Of a stretch of 64,000 nucleotides of DNA, positions 31,284 to 43,798 are shown piece after piece. Each line of letters starts with the position of its first letter. The stretch's first letter is position 1. The stretch is taken from the NCBI RefSeq assembly GCF_000182925.2, contig NC_026501.1, forward strand, positions 6,861,917 through 6,925,916, in the 5' to 3' direction. A program made the position numbers and the translations under genes. The DNA is from Neurospora crassa OR74A. Taxonomy: Eukaryota; Ascomycota; Sordariomycetes; Sordariales; Sordariaceae. The notes below the pieces were generated by a model, which was not told the DNA's origin, did not search any database, and saw nothing but the letters and a program-made list of their open reading frames with translations.

Positions 31284-33205
31284 TCAGACTTTCGCTCTTC
31301 TCCATTCCAGCCCTCGCTTCTCAATGAGCACAGCAAGCGGCGAAGCCATCAGCATGACGATGGCAAAAACACCAAAACACCATCCGGAGCCAGCAGCATC
31401 TGCCAGGGGTTGTTGTGCAGCAATCGCAGCACCGGCTCCCAGGCATCGAACCAAGTTATACGATGCTTGGACGGTGGCGGAAGCTTGGGGGTTGAGGTCT
31501 GTAAGGAGTGTTCCGCAAAGCTGTCCAATGGAAGTCAGCGGACAGATACTGGGCAATTATTGCTCGAGGAATGACTTACCGTGAAGATGCTCGATGTTGC
31601 GGCGCCCGTCAGGAACTGGAGAATGAGTGGCACTACGAGGTGCTAATATCGTGAAAAGACCCGTCAGCTTGTGCTCACTCACTTTCAGAACCCGTCCTTG
31701 TCATTACTTGGCTAACTCACCGCTCGCTCACTCAGGCCAACACCATAAGCAGCAGATCCCACCGACGAGACGAGGATGAGGGTGTGAATCCCCACAAATC
31801 GAGCCTTCTCTATGGGAAAGTCCGATATGTCCTCACCTCGGCGATATTGTCCCTCCCTACCGGCCTCGGCAGAGTATTTCTTGATATTCTTGTCAAGGAA
31901 TTTGCCTAGCAGCATATGTCAGACATTGATCACAACGCTCAGAAGGACGGATTTCACACATACCAGTGGCATAAGATGCGAGTGCGCCTCCAATGCCCGA
32001 TGGCAGGTAGACCAGCCCAGCCTGGAGATAATCCAGGTCGTATATATCGATGCACTGAGCGGCCAATGACGTTTGCAGCGTCATCTTAACCGCGTATGTG
32101 ATGGATCCGATCAGAATCACGACCAAATTACCCTTGAGAAACAGCATCGGGATACATGTGAAAGGGTTTGGGATGTGGCATTTCCTTGCCTTCTTGGTAT
32201 CCGTGAATTGCGCAACTTGGGTTTCCACATGCCCGTCGTTATTTGCACGCCTTACTCTTCGCTTTCGACATAGTGTTTCAAAGAGACTCTTGTGAATGCC
32301 TCTTGGCGGGATGCTACCGTTTCCGACAATCTTTCTCTGGGTCTCCGGCATCAGAAGGATAACAATGATCATGTAGGTTCCCGTCATGATGGCCAGAAAC
32401 CAAAAGATCCATCGCCAGCCGAGCTTCTGGGCAAGTACACCGGCGATGACAGGGCCGAAACTAGGAGCAGCGTTGGTACTACAAGAAATATGTTCATCAG
32501 CCCTAAAACGAACATGTTAACAATGGGATTATGGTAACGAACAACAGTATCAGCGAGCCCACATAGGAGCCGCGCTCCGCAACAGTCGTTATATCAGCAA
32601 TGATTCCATACGCAGCGCCGTACGACCCTATCTGCGTTAGCATCGGTGCTGTTCCTATCTACCAAACCAAGTGTTCACTCACCAGAAGCCCCAGCACTCT
32701 GAAGCATCCTCAACACGAACAATGCGGCATACGAGTTCTGCAATGCGAGCCCAACATTGGACGCCGCAACCAGAATGAACATGAGGATGTATGCCGGCCT
32801 TCGTCCTCCTTGATCAGCTATATCCCCCAATAATGCCGGCGCGATGCCGGCAACGATCAGATAAGAAGTGACCGTGAGGTTGACAAGTGAGACGGACACT
32901 CCAAGGCCGTTCGCCATTGGAACCAGCGCCGGGAAGTATATGTAGCTGCTCAGCGTGGAGAACATGGCCCCGAAGGAGGCAGTGTAGCTGATCCATTGCT
33001 TCTCGGCTGCAGTGAAGACGGAAAACGGTGGTGCTGGTGCTGGTGCTGGTGGTACTGTCGAGGAAAAGGCTGCTGGAGGGCACTCGGTTGCACTTTCTCC
33101 CACATCTTTATCGATCAGGTTGGGAACCACAACGCTGGTTGTTTCGGTGAGTTCGTTGACTGCGACTGAGTGTGTTTTGGTCTCGACTGGTGGGGCTGGT
33201 GACAT
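31284..33205 (-). CDS. MFS transporter, DHA1 / QDR-like multidrug family
   Basis: Six exons on the minus strand: 33205..32683, 32627..about 32546, 32478..31964, 31905..31721, 31642..31580 and 31520..31284, about 534 aa. All junctions have GT-AG ends and keep phase. Only the end of exon 2 is unclear (weak GTTGTT or GTTCGT donor 3 nt apart). A long Pro/Thr-rich cytosolic N-terminus precedes 12 predicted membrane segments. Family motifs are 'LLGDIADQGGRRPAYI' (motif A), 'LQSAGASGSYGAAYGIIADI', 'NAAPSFGPVIAGVLAQKLGWRWIFWFLAI' (motif C-like) and 'MPETQRKIVGNGS'. Members export drugs, polyamines or organic acids by proton antiport; the substrate is unknown. It lies upstream of the ferric reductase in the same orientation but with its own promoter. 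Confidence 0.88.
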
Positions 33206-33642
33206 TGTTGTCCAGTTCACTTTGTCTCCGGTAGTTCCAGTTGTCACCGTGTTGTGTAAGGATCACCGTATCGAGGAGGCAGATGAGAAGAAGAACCGAG
33301 CTGAGGACTTCCTTGCGGTCATGGTTCGTTAGAGGTATTTTGAGAGAGGGGTAGATAGCAAACCATTTGTGCAGTTTGGAACAGGCAGGGGCGACTCCCG
33401 CCACAAGGGAAGTTGGGTGATTGGTCACCGCGGGAGAGACCTGCAAGGTTTGTATCCATGGAAGGAAAGAACAAGGCGAAACACTGTGATACCAGGCTCA
33501 GCTACGAACCAACAAACCGGCATTGGGTGAATCTAAAATGCTAACAGACTTCCAGCCTCTCGACGAGAACAGAACGTGTATTCAACGGCTGGGCCCCTAA
33601 CGAACAAGCCAACAACCCATCAATTGCCCAGGGCACTTGCCA
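33206..33642. other. Intergenic between MFS and NLR genes
   Basis: 437 bp carrying the MFS promoter and the 3' end of the NLR gene. No gene or repeat recognised. Confidence 0.5.
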
Positions 33643-36600
33643 TCAGCTAATGATAACCTTTTCATCAAAGAGAACCTTCTCGCCAAATTCCAGGAACCCG
33701 TGAAAGACAATGAGTTTTTCTCCTCTGGCAAGCGCTACTGCAGTCTTTGATATCACCTTGATGACGACATTACCTCCCGTGTGCCACGTTGGCGGAATGA
33801 AGAAGTGCCGAGTGAAGTAGCTTGTCCGATCAAGATTCTTGAGGCTGATCGAGCAAACCCATCCATTCGTGTCGAGAAAATAAAGAGTAGACCGGATGAG
33901 GCCTGCCACTGTTTGCAGGCCCACTACCTCGATATTACGGGTAGGCAGGGCGAGACTTTTGGTCTCTGGCGTGACTTGTGAAGCATCAAAGGCAGTGAAA
34001 TGGCACGATGGCGTGCTTAGAACAGTAGAGACACACCCTACATAGGTTGAACCCGAACGGCTGATCCATGGGAGGTCTGTTTGCCATGTGATTTTATCTG
34101 CGAGAATGCCATCGGCTGTAGTGAGAGGTTGTAGGGTTGACCAGTCGAAAACATGAACGCGCTTGTCTCTAAGAGCCAACACGTGTGAGGAGTTGGATGG
34201 ATGAATTACCCAGCGAGCACGTGCATCTGAAGATCCCCAGTGAAAGTTGTTGTTCTCAACGATGGTCCCTTCGATGCTATCTGCCATGGCGGCAACGACC
34301 TTGATGCCAGCTAATGTGTGTAGAAAAATCGAAAGTCCTTGGGGACTCAGTATCGCTTGAAATGGGCATCCAGTCTGCTCTTTGTGATCTAAGCATTTCG
34401 TCACCCCAATTTGCGTGCGCTTTTTAGGGTCAAATTCCAACCTCGTCAGGATACAGCGGCCGCTGATATCCATGGAGAATAGTGTCTTCTTTTCGTTATT
34501 CCAGTCCACCTGGTGGATGGGTGCGTGGCTATCATGTAACTTCAGCTTTTCTATGCATTCGCCGGTCGCCGACTCGCAAATATCGACCGTTCCATCTTGA
34601 CGACCCACGAAAACGACGATTCCGTCAAAGGCCGACTCAATAGTAGTGATTGCCTCTCCCCAATGAAAGAAGTGTGCGCTTGGTGCCACAGTATCGTTGT
34701 TAGCTACCTCTTTGCTGTGAGGCTCTGATGAGCTGTCGTCCGATCCGCCCCTTGGAATGAGAACAAGTGGTTCCCATACATTGCAGCACTGCCCTCGGAT
34801 GTCGAACAGGCGAAGGTTGTCAGAGGAAAATACCAAACCTGGAATATGAAATCGCTCGTCAGGTCTCTCGATTCGATACAGAGGCTGCAAAGTCTCAAAG
34901 GAAAACAGATGAATTGCCCCAACTTCGTCACCGCCTGCCAATATGCGTCCGTCAGAGGTGGCAGCCAGGATCCCAAGCGAATACTGCAGACGATAGCTTG
35001 CTTGCTGCATCAGGGACCACGGATTGCATATGACGAGTTCCTCGTCCTTGTAGGAAATTGCGAGTAGTTCAAGCTCAAATACAGGATTGAAGATAAGGTC
35101 GAGGATCGGCGGCGCAGGATAGACACCTTCGAACCCTTCTTTCTCAAAGCAGCCGATCTTTCCAAAATCTTCGAGATTCCATATAGCAGCTGTTCCATCT
35201 CGATATGCGAGCGCGGCTAATTTTTGACTCTCATCGAGGCGGATCAGCTGCGCTGGCGTCCAGACCTTGGGTCTTTGCGCCTCTTCGTCTGACGAGTCCG
35301 AGTCCGGAGGCGAGCCTGGAGGTGCGTGCAGAAGCAAGGGCTCCTTTATAGAGCCCGATGTGACATCAAAGGCGCTGAAAGAGCTTTGCTGTGGGTTTGC
35401 GAGAAAAAGTATCTCATCATTAGGACTGAATTTGATCTCGGAAGGTGCGAATTCCAGCCGTTGTGACCACATAGCTTGGAACGCTGAGCTGCTGGACCGG
35501 CGAATATCCCAGACTGTCACCTGTCGAGCTCCAAAAGATGCGAGCAAAGTAGATGACTGGTTGAAGGCCAGACGCTGGACTCTCTTCCCGTGTTTCAGTG
35601 TCTGGGCGGAACCGAATGCTCTTGAACCGGTCTGGTACAATTCAATGTTGCCATTTCTCAGGCCGACTGCTAGGTACCGACCACAGAACCCAAGAGACAG
35701 GGCCTCTTCAGCAAACAGGTAACATGTGAGCTTATCACTCCATTCTTCCTCAAAGGTTCCTGTTATTCTGAGCAGCTTGGATGGCTTCGTAAAAATGCTG
35801 TGTATCATGGACCTGGGAGGACACAAATGAGGAATTAAGAAGTGGATCGACGATGGCGAACTGAGAAGACCTGAGTAGAATGCTGCAGCAATGTGATACA
35901 TGTCAGTGATCCATCCAGAGATAGTCTGCGTTTCAACACTCAGGGGTGGCTGATATTTAGCTCTGCGAGCGAGATAGGCTTTTAACCTCTGTGCCGTATG
36001 GTACAGGATGGAAATATCGCCACTTCTTGCTGCCCTCTCTATCCAGGTAAGGACATTGGATCGCAAGAACTTGTCCAATAGTACGAGAGATGTATCGCAA
36101 GCTGATGAACTATGCATAAGATGGTAGGAGAAGTTGGTGGCCGCGTAGTCAGAGAGTGGTGACGGAGTTGCTTTGGAAGCGGCGCCAGCGCGGCGTGACT
36201 TCGGTGGAGCAAACTCTGTGCCACAAAGGAGCTCAAGACAGACTTGGGCGATCTGACCATGCGCAGCCTGTTTATCAATCCAAAAACTTGGTTCATCTCG
36301 CTTCTGGGTCAGGAAAGCCGATGTGGTCAGATGGAGAATGTGGACGTGGTGATTATCGTCCACCTCAATGAGATGTCCCGCGATAGATGGCAGTTGACCT
36401 GGTAGTGCGTCCAGTGTCCGGCCGATGTCCCGCTTCACGGCTTCCGCAAGCTCTTCAGCTCGGAGCGGCAAGGGGGCACATATGACCCATGTGAGAATGC
36501 ATTTGGCCAGCTCACAACTTGGCGAGTCGACAACGGACTCGACAATTCGGAGGTAGAAATCGTCCATACCAGATGGAATGCCCCTCAGAGCGTCCTGCTT

Positions 36601-39020
36601 GTCTTCGATGGTGTAGCAGTCCTCAAGCTTTGTCATCGTGAGGGAGGCCCAAAGAAAGATCCCATTGGATCGGGCAAGGATTTCATCGATGAGCATTTGG
36701 GAGGCTTCAATAGGAAATCTACCCCTAACGAAGAGTTCGATATCTCCCATAGATCCTTTTTGACCAGTGCGAATTACGGAGTATTGGGTTTTCTCGTGGT
36801 GAAGTAGTCGTTCCAATTGTCCTCCGGGCCGACTTGTCATGAAAACTCGAATAGGAACCTTGCAGCTCAAATTCGATATCATTGATATGAATGCAGCCAA
36901 GCCCTTGCTAGAACACTCATCTGCTGCATCTATGACCCAGAACTGAGGCCGAGTGGTTTCCGTCCTGAAAATTCGTTCAAGGAATAGCTTGCTCCAAATC
37001 ATATGATGGTCGGCGTGACTGAGTCTCTGACCATCCTCGGCCATTGCAGCGATGGAGCGCCGGATATCGAAATTGTTTTGCGCCATTTGATATGCCATCG
37101 ACAGAAGTAATCCGGAAACAGTGGTAGCAGCCTGGGTGTTGCGTCTGAAGAAGTAGAAACTGCAGTCGAAATTGCACGCCTCGAGAAATCTGATAACGTG
37201 CCCAGCAACAACGGACTTGCCAGTCCCTGGTCTTCCGTTGAGCCACAGTACCTTCTTGTTGTCAGTCTGTCGTGCCGTCTCAAGCGGGTCGCAGCTCTCC
37301 AAATTGAAAGGCTCTTGCATCCAGTCTTGGAAGGCGCGCTCTTCTGTGACCCAATGACAGGATCCTTGATGTTCTTTTCCTTTTAATTCCAGAAGGGTAG
37401 CGTCAGGTCTCTGATCAACGTGCAGAAATGAGGAGACTAGTTTCATTTGCGATCTATGCTCGTCCTTTGGATTATATCCGCCTGATATAGAGTTACCAGA
37501 TATTCAGCCAAGGATAACGTCGCACTTACTGTCTGCTTCGATGTCCTCAATGGTAGTCAGGAAGGACTGCTGTAGTATTGTATAATTAGGGGAGACGGGG
37601 CTCTCGAATTTGCAGATTCTGCGGTGATCCGCTTCGATGTATCGCGAGGTTTCGTTTGGAAGTCCTAAATCATATAAGAAGGGAGGAATTAGAACGGTGC
37701 TTCCACGGCCGGTACGCGGTTTGAGCAAACTTGCCTAGAACGGCCGAATCTTTGTCCACAACCAAGCACGACCTGATGCCGGCAAAGCTTGTTGGTACAC
37801 CCTCGAAAAAGGACCGAAGGTGCACATTCCCACAATGATGACGGAACTCGTCGTTGATTTGCTTGTTCGAGTCAGCATAAAGAAGATGAGCAACATGTGT
37901 TTGCAGATTGTCCTACATCCAACGTTCCGCTGCCAGGGAGGAGATCATCAACAAATCCTTTGGCCCCATATCCGGCAGATGAAAGCAAAAGTTTGACCGT
38001 CTGGGCAGAATCCGCACCGCGATGGGGCGTGGCGAGGAAGTAGATGGTATGGATTCTTTGCGCAATCGAGGCATACATTGGATCTCGGGTCGCTAACAGA
38101 TATGCCTACGGATTGACTGAATGTCAGACATCAGACGACATGACAGGCTGCCGGGCCACCACACTTTTCAATACATTGTCGACTTACTTTCTTGGCAACA
38201 AGTCCGCCCATACTGTGGGCTACCAGCACGATTGGGGTCTGTTCCATAGGGAGACTCGGGTCAGTCAAACTGCCTAGATGTAGCACAAACAGCTGGGCAG
38301 TAATCCAAGCCACTTACATCTCCATTCTTCCGGAGATGAGGACCGCCGTAGATGTCAGCTAGCAATGCTTGACCGAAGTCGTGAATCGATAACGCGCGCC
38401 CCTTCCTCGCTGTCCAGTCCGAGTTGTAGCCGTACGAATGAAGGCGGACGTGTCGAAAGCCGACCTCATTAGGCAGCCATTCCTTGGGCCAGAACATGCC
38501 CGGATCGGACGAGTAGCTCCATGTTTTCCTCGAGCCACCGCCCAATCCGTGAATGAAGATGAAGTCGATTCGGGGATCGGACGGTTCGTTGAGGAGATTC
38601 AAGCCCAATGGACCTTTCACATCTTCGGCAGATTCGACAGCATGTAAGGTGGTGGGGGACGAGGAAAGACTGAATCGCTGAAGCCTGTTCTGGATGTAGG
38701 AAACGGTCGATGATCGGGTACGCAAAGGTTTCAAGTCGAGATTTCGGTCGATGTTCTGCGCTCGCTATGATGCGCTGTAATGTGCTGTGGGGCTTGCGCA
38801 CTCGCACTTGGAGGCAGTGCTATAAAGCCTTGAAGCTAGGTAGGTAGTGTAGGTCCTGCGGGGACGGGAACTTCGACGCGGGTTTTCCCCTCGACAGCAA
38901 AAACACCACCACCATCTCACAACACGACCGATCAGATGTGCAACGGACTGTCGAGATGCTCCATCGCAAAAGAAACTCCCAATATAAGCATGGCTTACTT
39001 ACCGAGTATTCGCCAACCAT
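33643..39020 (-). CDS. NLR-type protein: SesB-like alpha/beta hydrolase, NACHT, C-terminal propeller-like region
   Basis: Seven exons on the minus strand: 39020..39003, 38755..38318, 38238..38188, 38105..37917, 37861..37735, 37664..37530 and 37481..33643, 1598 aa. The N-terminal ~320 residues are a lipase-like SesB domain: oxyanion motif 'HGLGGGSRKTW' (about 75), nucleophile elbow 'AHSMGGLVAKK' (Ser about 161), 'LATPHRGAD' (about 192-200) and 'SAVLGLPNETSRYIEADHR'. A NACHT domain follows with P-loop 'GRPGTGKS' (about 402-409) and Walker B 'WVIDAADEC'. Residues about 900-1598 form degenerate WD40-like repeats. Proteins of this build are fungal intracellular receptors, some of which trigger heterokaryon incompatibility or cell death. 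Intron 5 uses a GC donor. The short first exon is the least certain part. Confidence 0.85.
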
Positions 39021-39624
39021 TCTGGCATCGAGTCTGATTCAACACCCTGTGGCGGCGAGTGTCTCTCTTCTACCGTTCGCTTTCAATGTTGTATGAGAGC
39101 GATAAGGGGAACGTCGGTGTGTGGGTGCGGAGGATGATCAGGGATTCCATCAGGCGCCATTATCCGAAATCCTTTCGGGTCGTCTCCAACTTTACGATAC
39201 AACCAGGCTCTGCGACCGCCCTACATTCGGTCATTCACGTGAGCCTGTCGGGACTGTTGGGCACGCGCTGCGGCGCTGAAGAAGCTGAGGACATGAGATG
39301 CGGCCCGACAGCAGACACCCTCCTTTCTCGCCAAGAACATCGACTTTAGCCCGCGAATCACCTCGGTTTGGGTGGTATCATGATCTATGATATTGGCACG
39401 GAAGCGCCAGCCTCGCGCGGGGTTCGTCCTACTCGACAGGGGATACATCCTCTAGCTGGTGGCATAAGAAGAGACGATGGCCCCCCCAGCTTGCGGGAAG
39501 AGAGGGACGTTGTCCATTGTTATTGCAGACTCAATACTCCTTGATATTTTATACTTGGTATTGTTCGGAGACATCGTCATTTCAGCTACCAAGCCCGCCT
39601 CAGTGTTCGGGTATTCGTTCAACC
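39021..39624. promoter_or_regulatory. Divergent promoter between NLR and fructosamine-kinase-like genes
   Basis: About 600 bp between two start codons pointing away from each other. No coding evidence. No specific sites identified. Confidence 0.45.
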
Positions 39625-40831
39625 ATGGAGAAAAGGGAGACCTTGCACACCGATCCAATTGGGGACAATGTGCAGCTTGATCCGGCTGTCGTTGCCAGTG
39701 CGTTAACACCCGCCAATGTTGTTACGATCTTCAAATTTGACAGAACAATTCTTTTTAGAATTACCGCCAAACTCCAAGATACTTTCGGTAACGCCATCTG
39801 GGAACAGTCTCTGGGTCGGGACAGTCAAGATCGTGGTTGAGCTGGCCGATGGTACTACCGCAGAGTTCTTCAAGAAGGTTAGTAGATTATCTTTTGATAC
39901 TGCAGGTCGCATCCGTTGACTCTCGCAGGGCGCCCATGGATCGGTTGGGATTAATATGATGAAAGGCACATGGGAAGCGGAGAGCGCCTTGTACAAATTT
40001 GTTCCCCACTACACTCCTCAGCCAGTCGGATGGGGAACATACGAGAATGATCCCGACACCAGCTTCTACTTGTGCGAGTTCGTTGACATGGACGATGATC
40101 TTCCTGGTCCCCGAGAGTGGGCGAAAGCTGTCTCTTCCCTTCACCTGCTCAGTATGGGAAAGTCACCCACCGGACAATTCGGCTTTCCGGTTGCCACCCA
40201 CCTGGCCAACGTTCCCGTTAACAATGCCTGGAATGTCTCGTGGGAAGCGTTTTGGACCCAACAGATGAAGAGCCTGTTTGATCAAGAAGCGCGAGTCAAT
40301 GGACCCGACGATGAGTTGGAAGCACTCAAGACAACGTACATGTCCGAGGTCATTCCTCGATATTTGCGACCTCTCGAATCGGAGGGCAGGTCCATAACCC
40401 CTTGCCTTATCCACTCCGACCTCTGGCCAGGCAACATCAAACCGAAAGCCGACTCTTACGACGTGGAGCTGTGCATGTTTGATGCATGCGCCTACTGGGG
40501 CCACAATGAAGGTATATTTTCCTCACAAACGGGTGATTGATCTTAAACTGACTTGATATACACAGCTGATCTGGGTATCTGCCGGAATCCGAGGTATAAG
40601 CTAGGTCAACCATGTGTTCAAGAATACCATAAAAGGGTCCCCATCTCCGAGCCTCAGGCGGACTTTGACGGTAGAAACGCCGTGTACGCCATGAAGTATC
40701 ATGCCCTGCTGTCAACGATGTACAAGGACCGGAAGTTCAGACAGGTCCTGATCGAGGAGCTCAAATCCTTAATCAACATGGCAGGTGCTGGCAGGTCGGA
40801 CCCGGACGTTGCTTTACCTCCACGTCTGTGA
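39625..40831 (+). CDS. Fructosamine/ketosamine-3-kinase family protein
   Basis: Four exons: 39625..39697, 39744..39877, 39929..40511 and 40566..40831, 351 aa. The fold of the family is visible: N-lobe strands ('SLWVGTVKIVVELADG', 'EFFKK'), 'GTWEAESALYKFVP', 'FYLCEFVDMDDDLPGP', 'VSSLHLLSMGKSPTGQFGFPVATH', 'WNVSWEAFWTQQM', and the catalytic loop 'CLIHSDLWPGN'. Family members phosphorylate sugar amines on glycated proteins and so promote deglycation. The usual HGDLWxGN is HSDLWPGN here; Asp and Asn are kept. In several ascomycetes this group is widely duplicated and the real substrates are untested. It is divergent from the NLR gene. Confidence 0.88.
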
Positions 40832-41478
40832 ACGCTTGGACGCAGAATGTTTCTATTCTCGTTTCGACAAGACGTATCTCTAGGTGGTGTTGAATCGTGT
40901 CAGGATCCAAATACCTGACCATCCCCAGAAGCTCGCTTGCTTGGGTGTCATTGGTGGCAAACGTCAGCCACACCAACAATTGCTTCTCAACCACTACCGA
41001 CCCCTGTACCGCCGGCAATTCAGACTATGACGCACACCTGGCGCTTTATCAAGGGTCCATTCAAAGGTTACCAACCTTTGTCTCAGCAGTTGATCTTGAA
41101 ACGAGCAACCTGAAAGGTTGCCTTTCCTTGTCTGAAGCGGTCTGTAGTACACACAACACGGGATACATCATGGCATTGTTGGCGTCGTGTAATGGTTAGG
41201 CGTCAAAAAAGATGATCGCTGACAAGAATGACGATGTTGCTAGTCTTGCTCACGACATCACTAGCATCGAATATAATGCCGACAGTGTCCCAAGATGTGT
41301 TTGCTTCAGGTTCTAGCCATCTTTGTTCAAGAGCTCAGTTAACGTCCGCGACGTGATCCATCCATTGAATGGAGATAGCTAACAGAATCACTACTGAGCT
41401 CTTGTATTTGCCATCGACGACGTTTCCTTTGTACACCGGTCTTTCCACCAGCAGAAAACCCACACCAAACGCGCCATC
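40832..41478. other. Intergenic, about 650 bp
   Basis: 3' flank of the kinase-like gene and promoter of the SUR7/PalI gene. No gene recognised. Confidence 0.45.
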
Positions 41479-42644
41479 ATGCGACACCCTTCTACACTTG
41501 TGCCCATCATAGCTTCCATAGCAGCCTTCGTGCTAGTCTTACTGGCTCTCGTCGCCGGTTCTAGCAAAGGCTTCATGGAAAGCTACGACGTCGTCACAGT
41601 AAGGTAACCCTATGCATGTGTCTCTTCAGCGATCTAACACTTTCTAGTTCAACACGTCAACCCTTGGACAGAACCTTGTCTACAATCAACTCAGCGATAA
41701 TCAGCCTGGCTCAGAGGCTGATGGGGTATGTGAAAAGCTGGGGTTTCTCAGCAAGGCCTGCGAAGACGCTACTGGTGCGGTCGGAGACGCAAAAGACGAC
41801 CTGGTGAACGCCCTAGGCGACATTGAGAACGATATAGCGGACCAACTAGCAGAGAAGCTGGGCATCCACGAATTCTACTCTCTTCATGCGAGAACTGTCT
41901 GCGAGGGCGAGTACAGCCCTAGCCCAACAGCCAAGGGCGCAGGCAGGACTGTCGCTAATTGCATCAAGACTTTCCCTAGCGGTAAGTACCTAATCTCGCA
42001 GAGGCCAAGAGTCTGTCCACACATCTACTAACAGATACACAGGCTTCAACGTATCCGACATCCTTGACAAGGAACTCCGCGTCGGCCCCTTTAAGCTCAC
42101 GCTAGAAGACATTGGCTTCAACGACGAAGTCCAAAGCGCCCTCGACACGCTCAACCGCGTCATCAGAGCCTTCGCCATAATTCTCATCGTTGACGTTATC
42201 CTCACCGGCCTCTCCATGCTCGCCTCCCTCCTCGCCATCTTCTTCCTCGGCAACAAGGAACGGCCGACACTCATCATCAATGCTGTGCTCTCGAGTATCG
42301 CCTTCATTCTCGTCCTCATCACCGGTATCCTCGCTACAGTCGGATCCCGGATTGCCGCCTCAAAGGCCAACAAATACGGAAAGGATATCGGTTTGAGCGC
42401 CAAGGCGGGAACCAAGTATACGATCCTCATTTGGGTCGCGGTTGGGTTTTCATTGCTCACAGTCGTGGGGTGGGTGTTCCAGGCGTTGAGGTATAGGAAC
42501 GGGAAGACGATGGGTCACCGACACCATGGGGCGAGAAATAAGGAAGGGTATAGGGACTCGGAGGAGAGTGCCATGGCGCATTCAGATAGGCCGGTTTGGA
42601 ATGGTAGGGGTATGAGGGAGGTGCAGTTTGCGAGGACGAGGTAG
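41479..42644 (+). CDS. SUR7/PalI family plasma-membrane protein
   Basis: Three exons: 41479..41598, 41648..41981 and 42043..42644, 351 aa. The first membrane span ('IIASIAAFVLVLLALVAGSS') is followed by a long extracellular loop with paired Cys ('GVCEKLGFLSKACEDAT', 'HARTVCEGEYSPSP', 'NCIKTFPSGFNVSDIL'). Three further spans follow ('AIILIVDVILTGLSMLASLLAIFFLG', 'LSSIAFILVLITGILATVGSRIA', 'YTILIWVAVGFSLLTVVGWVFQ') and a basic cytosolic tail. This layout is that of SUR7/PalI proteins, which sit in eisosome-type membrane domains or act in ambient pH sensing. Both introns have good donors and a CTAAC-like branch site before the second acceptor. Which subfamily it belongs to cannot be settled here. 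Confidence 0.85.
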
Positions 42645-42959
42645 AGCGGGAGAAGATCAGCTAGGCTTAGCTGTTTCTTTTGCAAACGAGTTGAGAGGGT
42701 TTAGTTGATGACGGGAAGTATGTCATTCACGCGATGGTACACTTACACTGGAGGATTATACCCACTGACTTTGGCAGAAGATTTGCTTCTATCATTGAAT
42801 TCTTGATTTATTGTTCAGCGGTACTGCTGTTTAATAGAGATTTCCTCGTTTGAAAGGACGGGAGAAATTGGCAAAAGCGTGGTCAAGTAAACAACGACAT
42901 AACGGAAGGAACCATCCCCAATTCACACCGCGACAGAGACCCCTCATACCCCCTAAAGC
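42645..42959. other. Convergent intergenic region
   Basis: Short region between the SUR7/PalI gene and a degenerate minus-strand gene fragment. Nothing else seen. Confidence 0.4.
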
Positions 42960-43344
42960 TCACCCTTCACTCCGTCCTTTATCTTTCTGCCCCTCCAGCC
43001 CCTCCTGCCCTCTCTCCTCAATCTTCTCTGCTCTCGCCTTCCTCACCTCCTGAGCCCAATGCTCTTTTGGCTCCTTCGCCAACGTCCTCTTAGCCACAAC
43101 ATCCCCCGCCTCCTTACCCAACTCCAATGTCATCAAATCCGCCGCCAGTACCGCAAAGTCCTTTGCCTTTCTTCCCTTCCACCCCAAACATGGCATAAAT
43201 CAACGCCGCCTTCGTGTACGCATAACCGATATACTTTTCTAGCATCTCTTCCTTGTACTACTTGACCAACCGCTCGCCCATTTCGGTGCTTAGATGGCCG
43301 CCGCCCATGGCCTTGTCGAGTTCCTCTTCTAGGTCTTTGATGGT
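42960..43344 (-). pseudogene. Degenerate fragment of a host protein-coding gene
   Basis: On the minus strand, after a plausible CAG acceptor at 43345, the frame reads 'TIKDLEEELDKAMGGGHLST' and on to 'GERLVK'. It meets an in-frame TAG (43258..43260) and continues 'YKEEMLEKYIGYAYTKAALI' to 'FGVEGKK'. One frame change follows near 43165, and the second frame continues 'AKDFAVLAADLMTLELGKEA' to 'PKEHWAQEVRKARAEKI' and a TGA at 42960. Both halves read as one helical, protein-like sequence, so one stop and one frameshift separate it from an intact frame. The family is unclear. The helical repeats ending in 'P-x-x-HW' faintly recall the C-terminal tail of fungal SET-domain proteins. No 5' part was found, so it is truncated, unless unrecognised introns explain the breaks. 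Confidence 0.5.
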
Positions 43345-43798
43345 CTGAATTCGCGCGTCAGACACGACAATTCTGAGGGTGGGAGAGCAGAGAGAGCAAG
43401 TGCAGTTGATGCCTCAGTCGGACAAGCGCTCTCGAGCCTATACCATTGGCCTAACGTGTCTGTATGCAGTTCCGGTCCCAAAGATATATATATATCATCA
43501 TTCCGTTCTAGAAACTCGACGTCATTTGAAGATCGCCATTGCACCTCTGGCCATTATCCACTGACCCCTGAACTTTTGGTGCCTGATTAGGTAGGATGAA
43601 GTAAACAAAAGAGAACTACATTCGTGTACCCTAGAGGCAGGTACCCATTATCTAACTATGAGATGGTTGGCTTGGGGATTTTGGGATGTCACTGCCAGTT
43701 TTGAGCGGCCAAGCTACCTAGAGGTAGGTAGGTAGGGAAGCTCCGCCCAAGGCTTCAGGAGCTCTTCCCAAGGCATTCCATGTTCCTCCAAACCAGAA

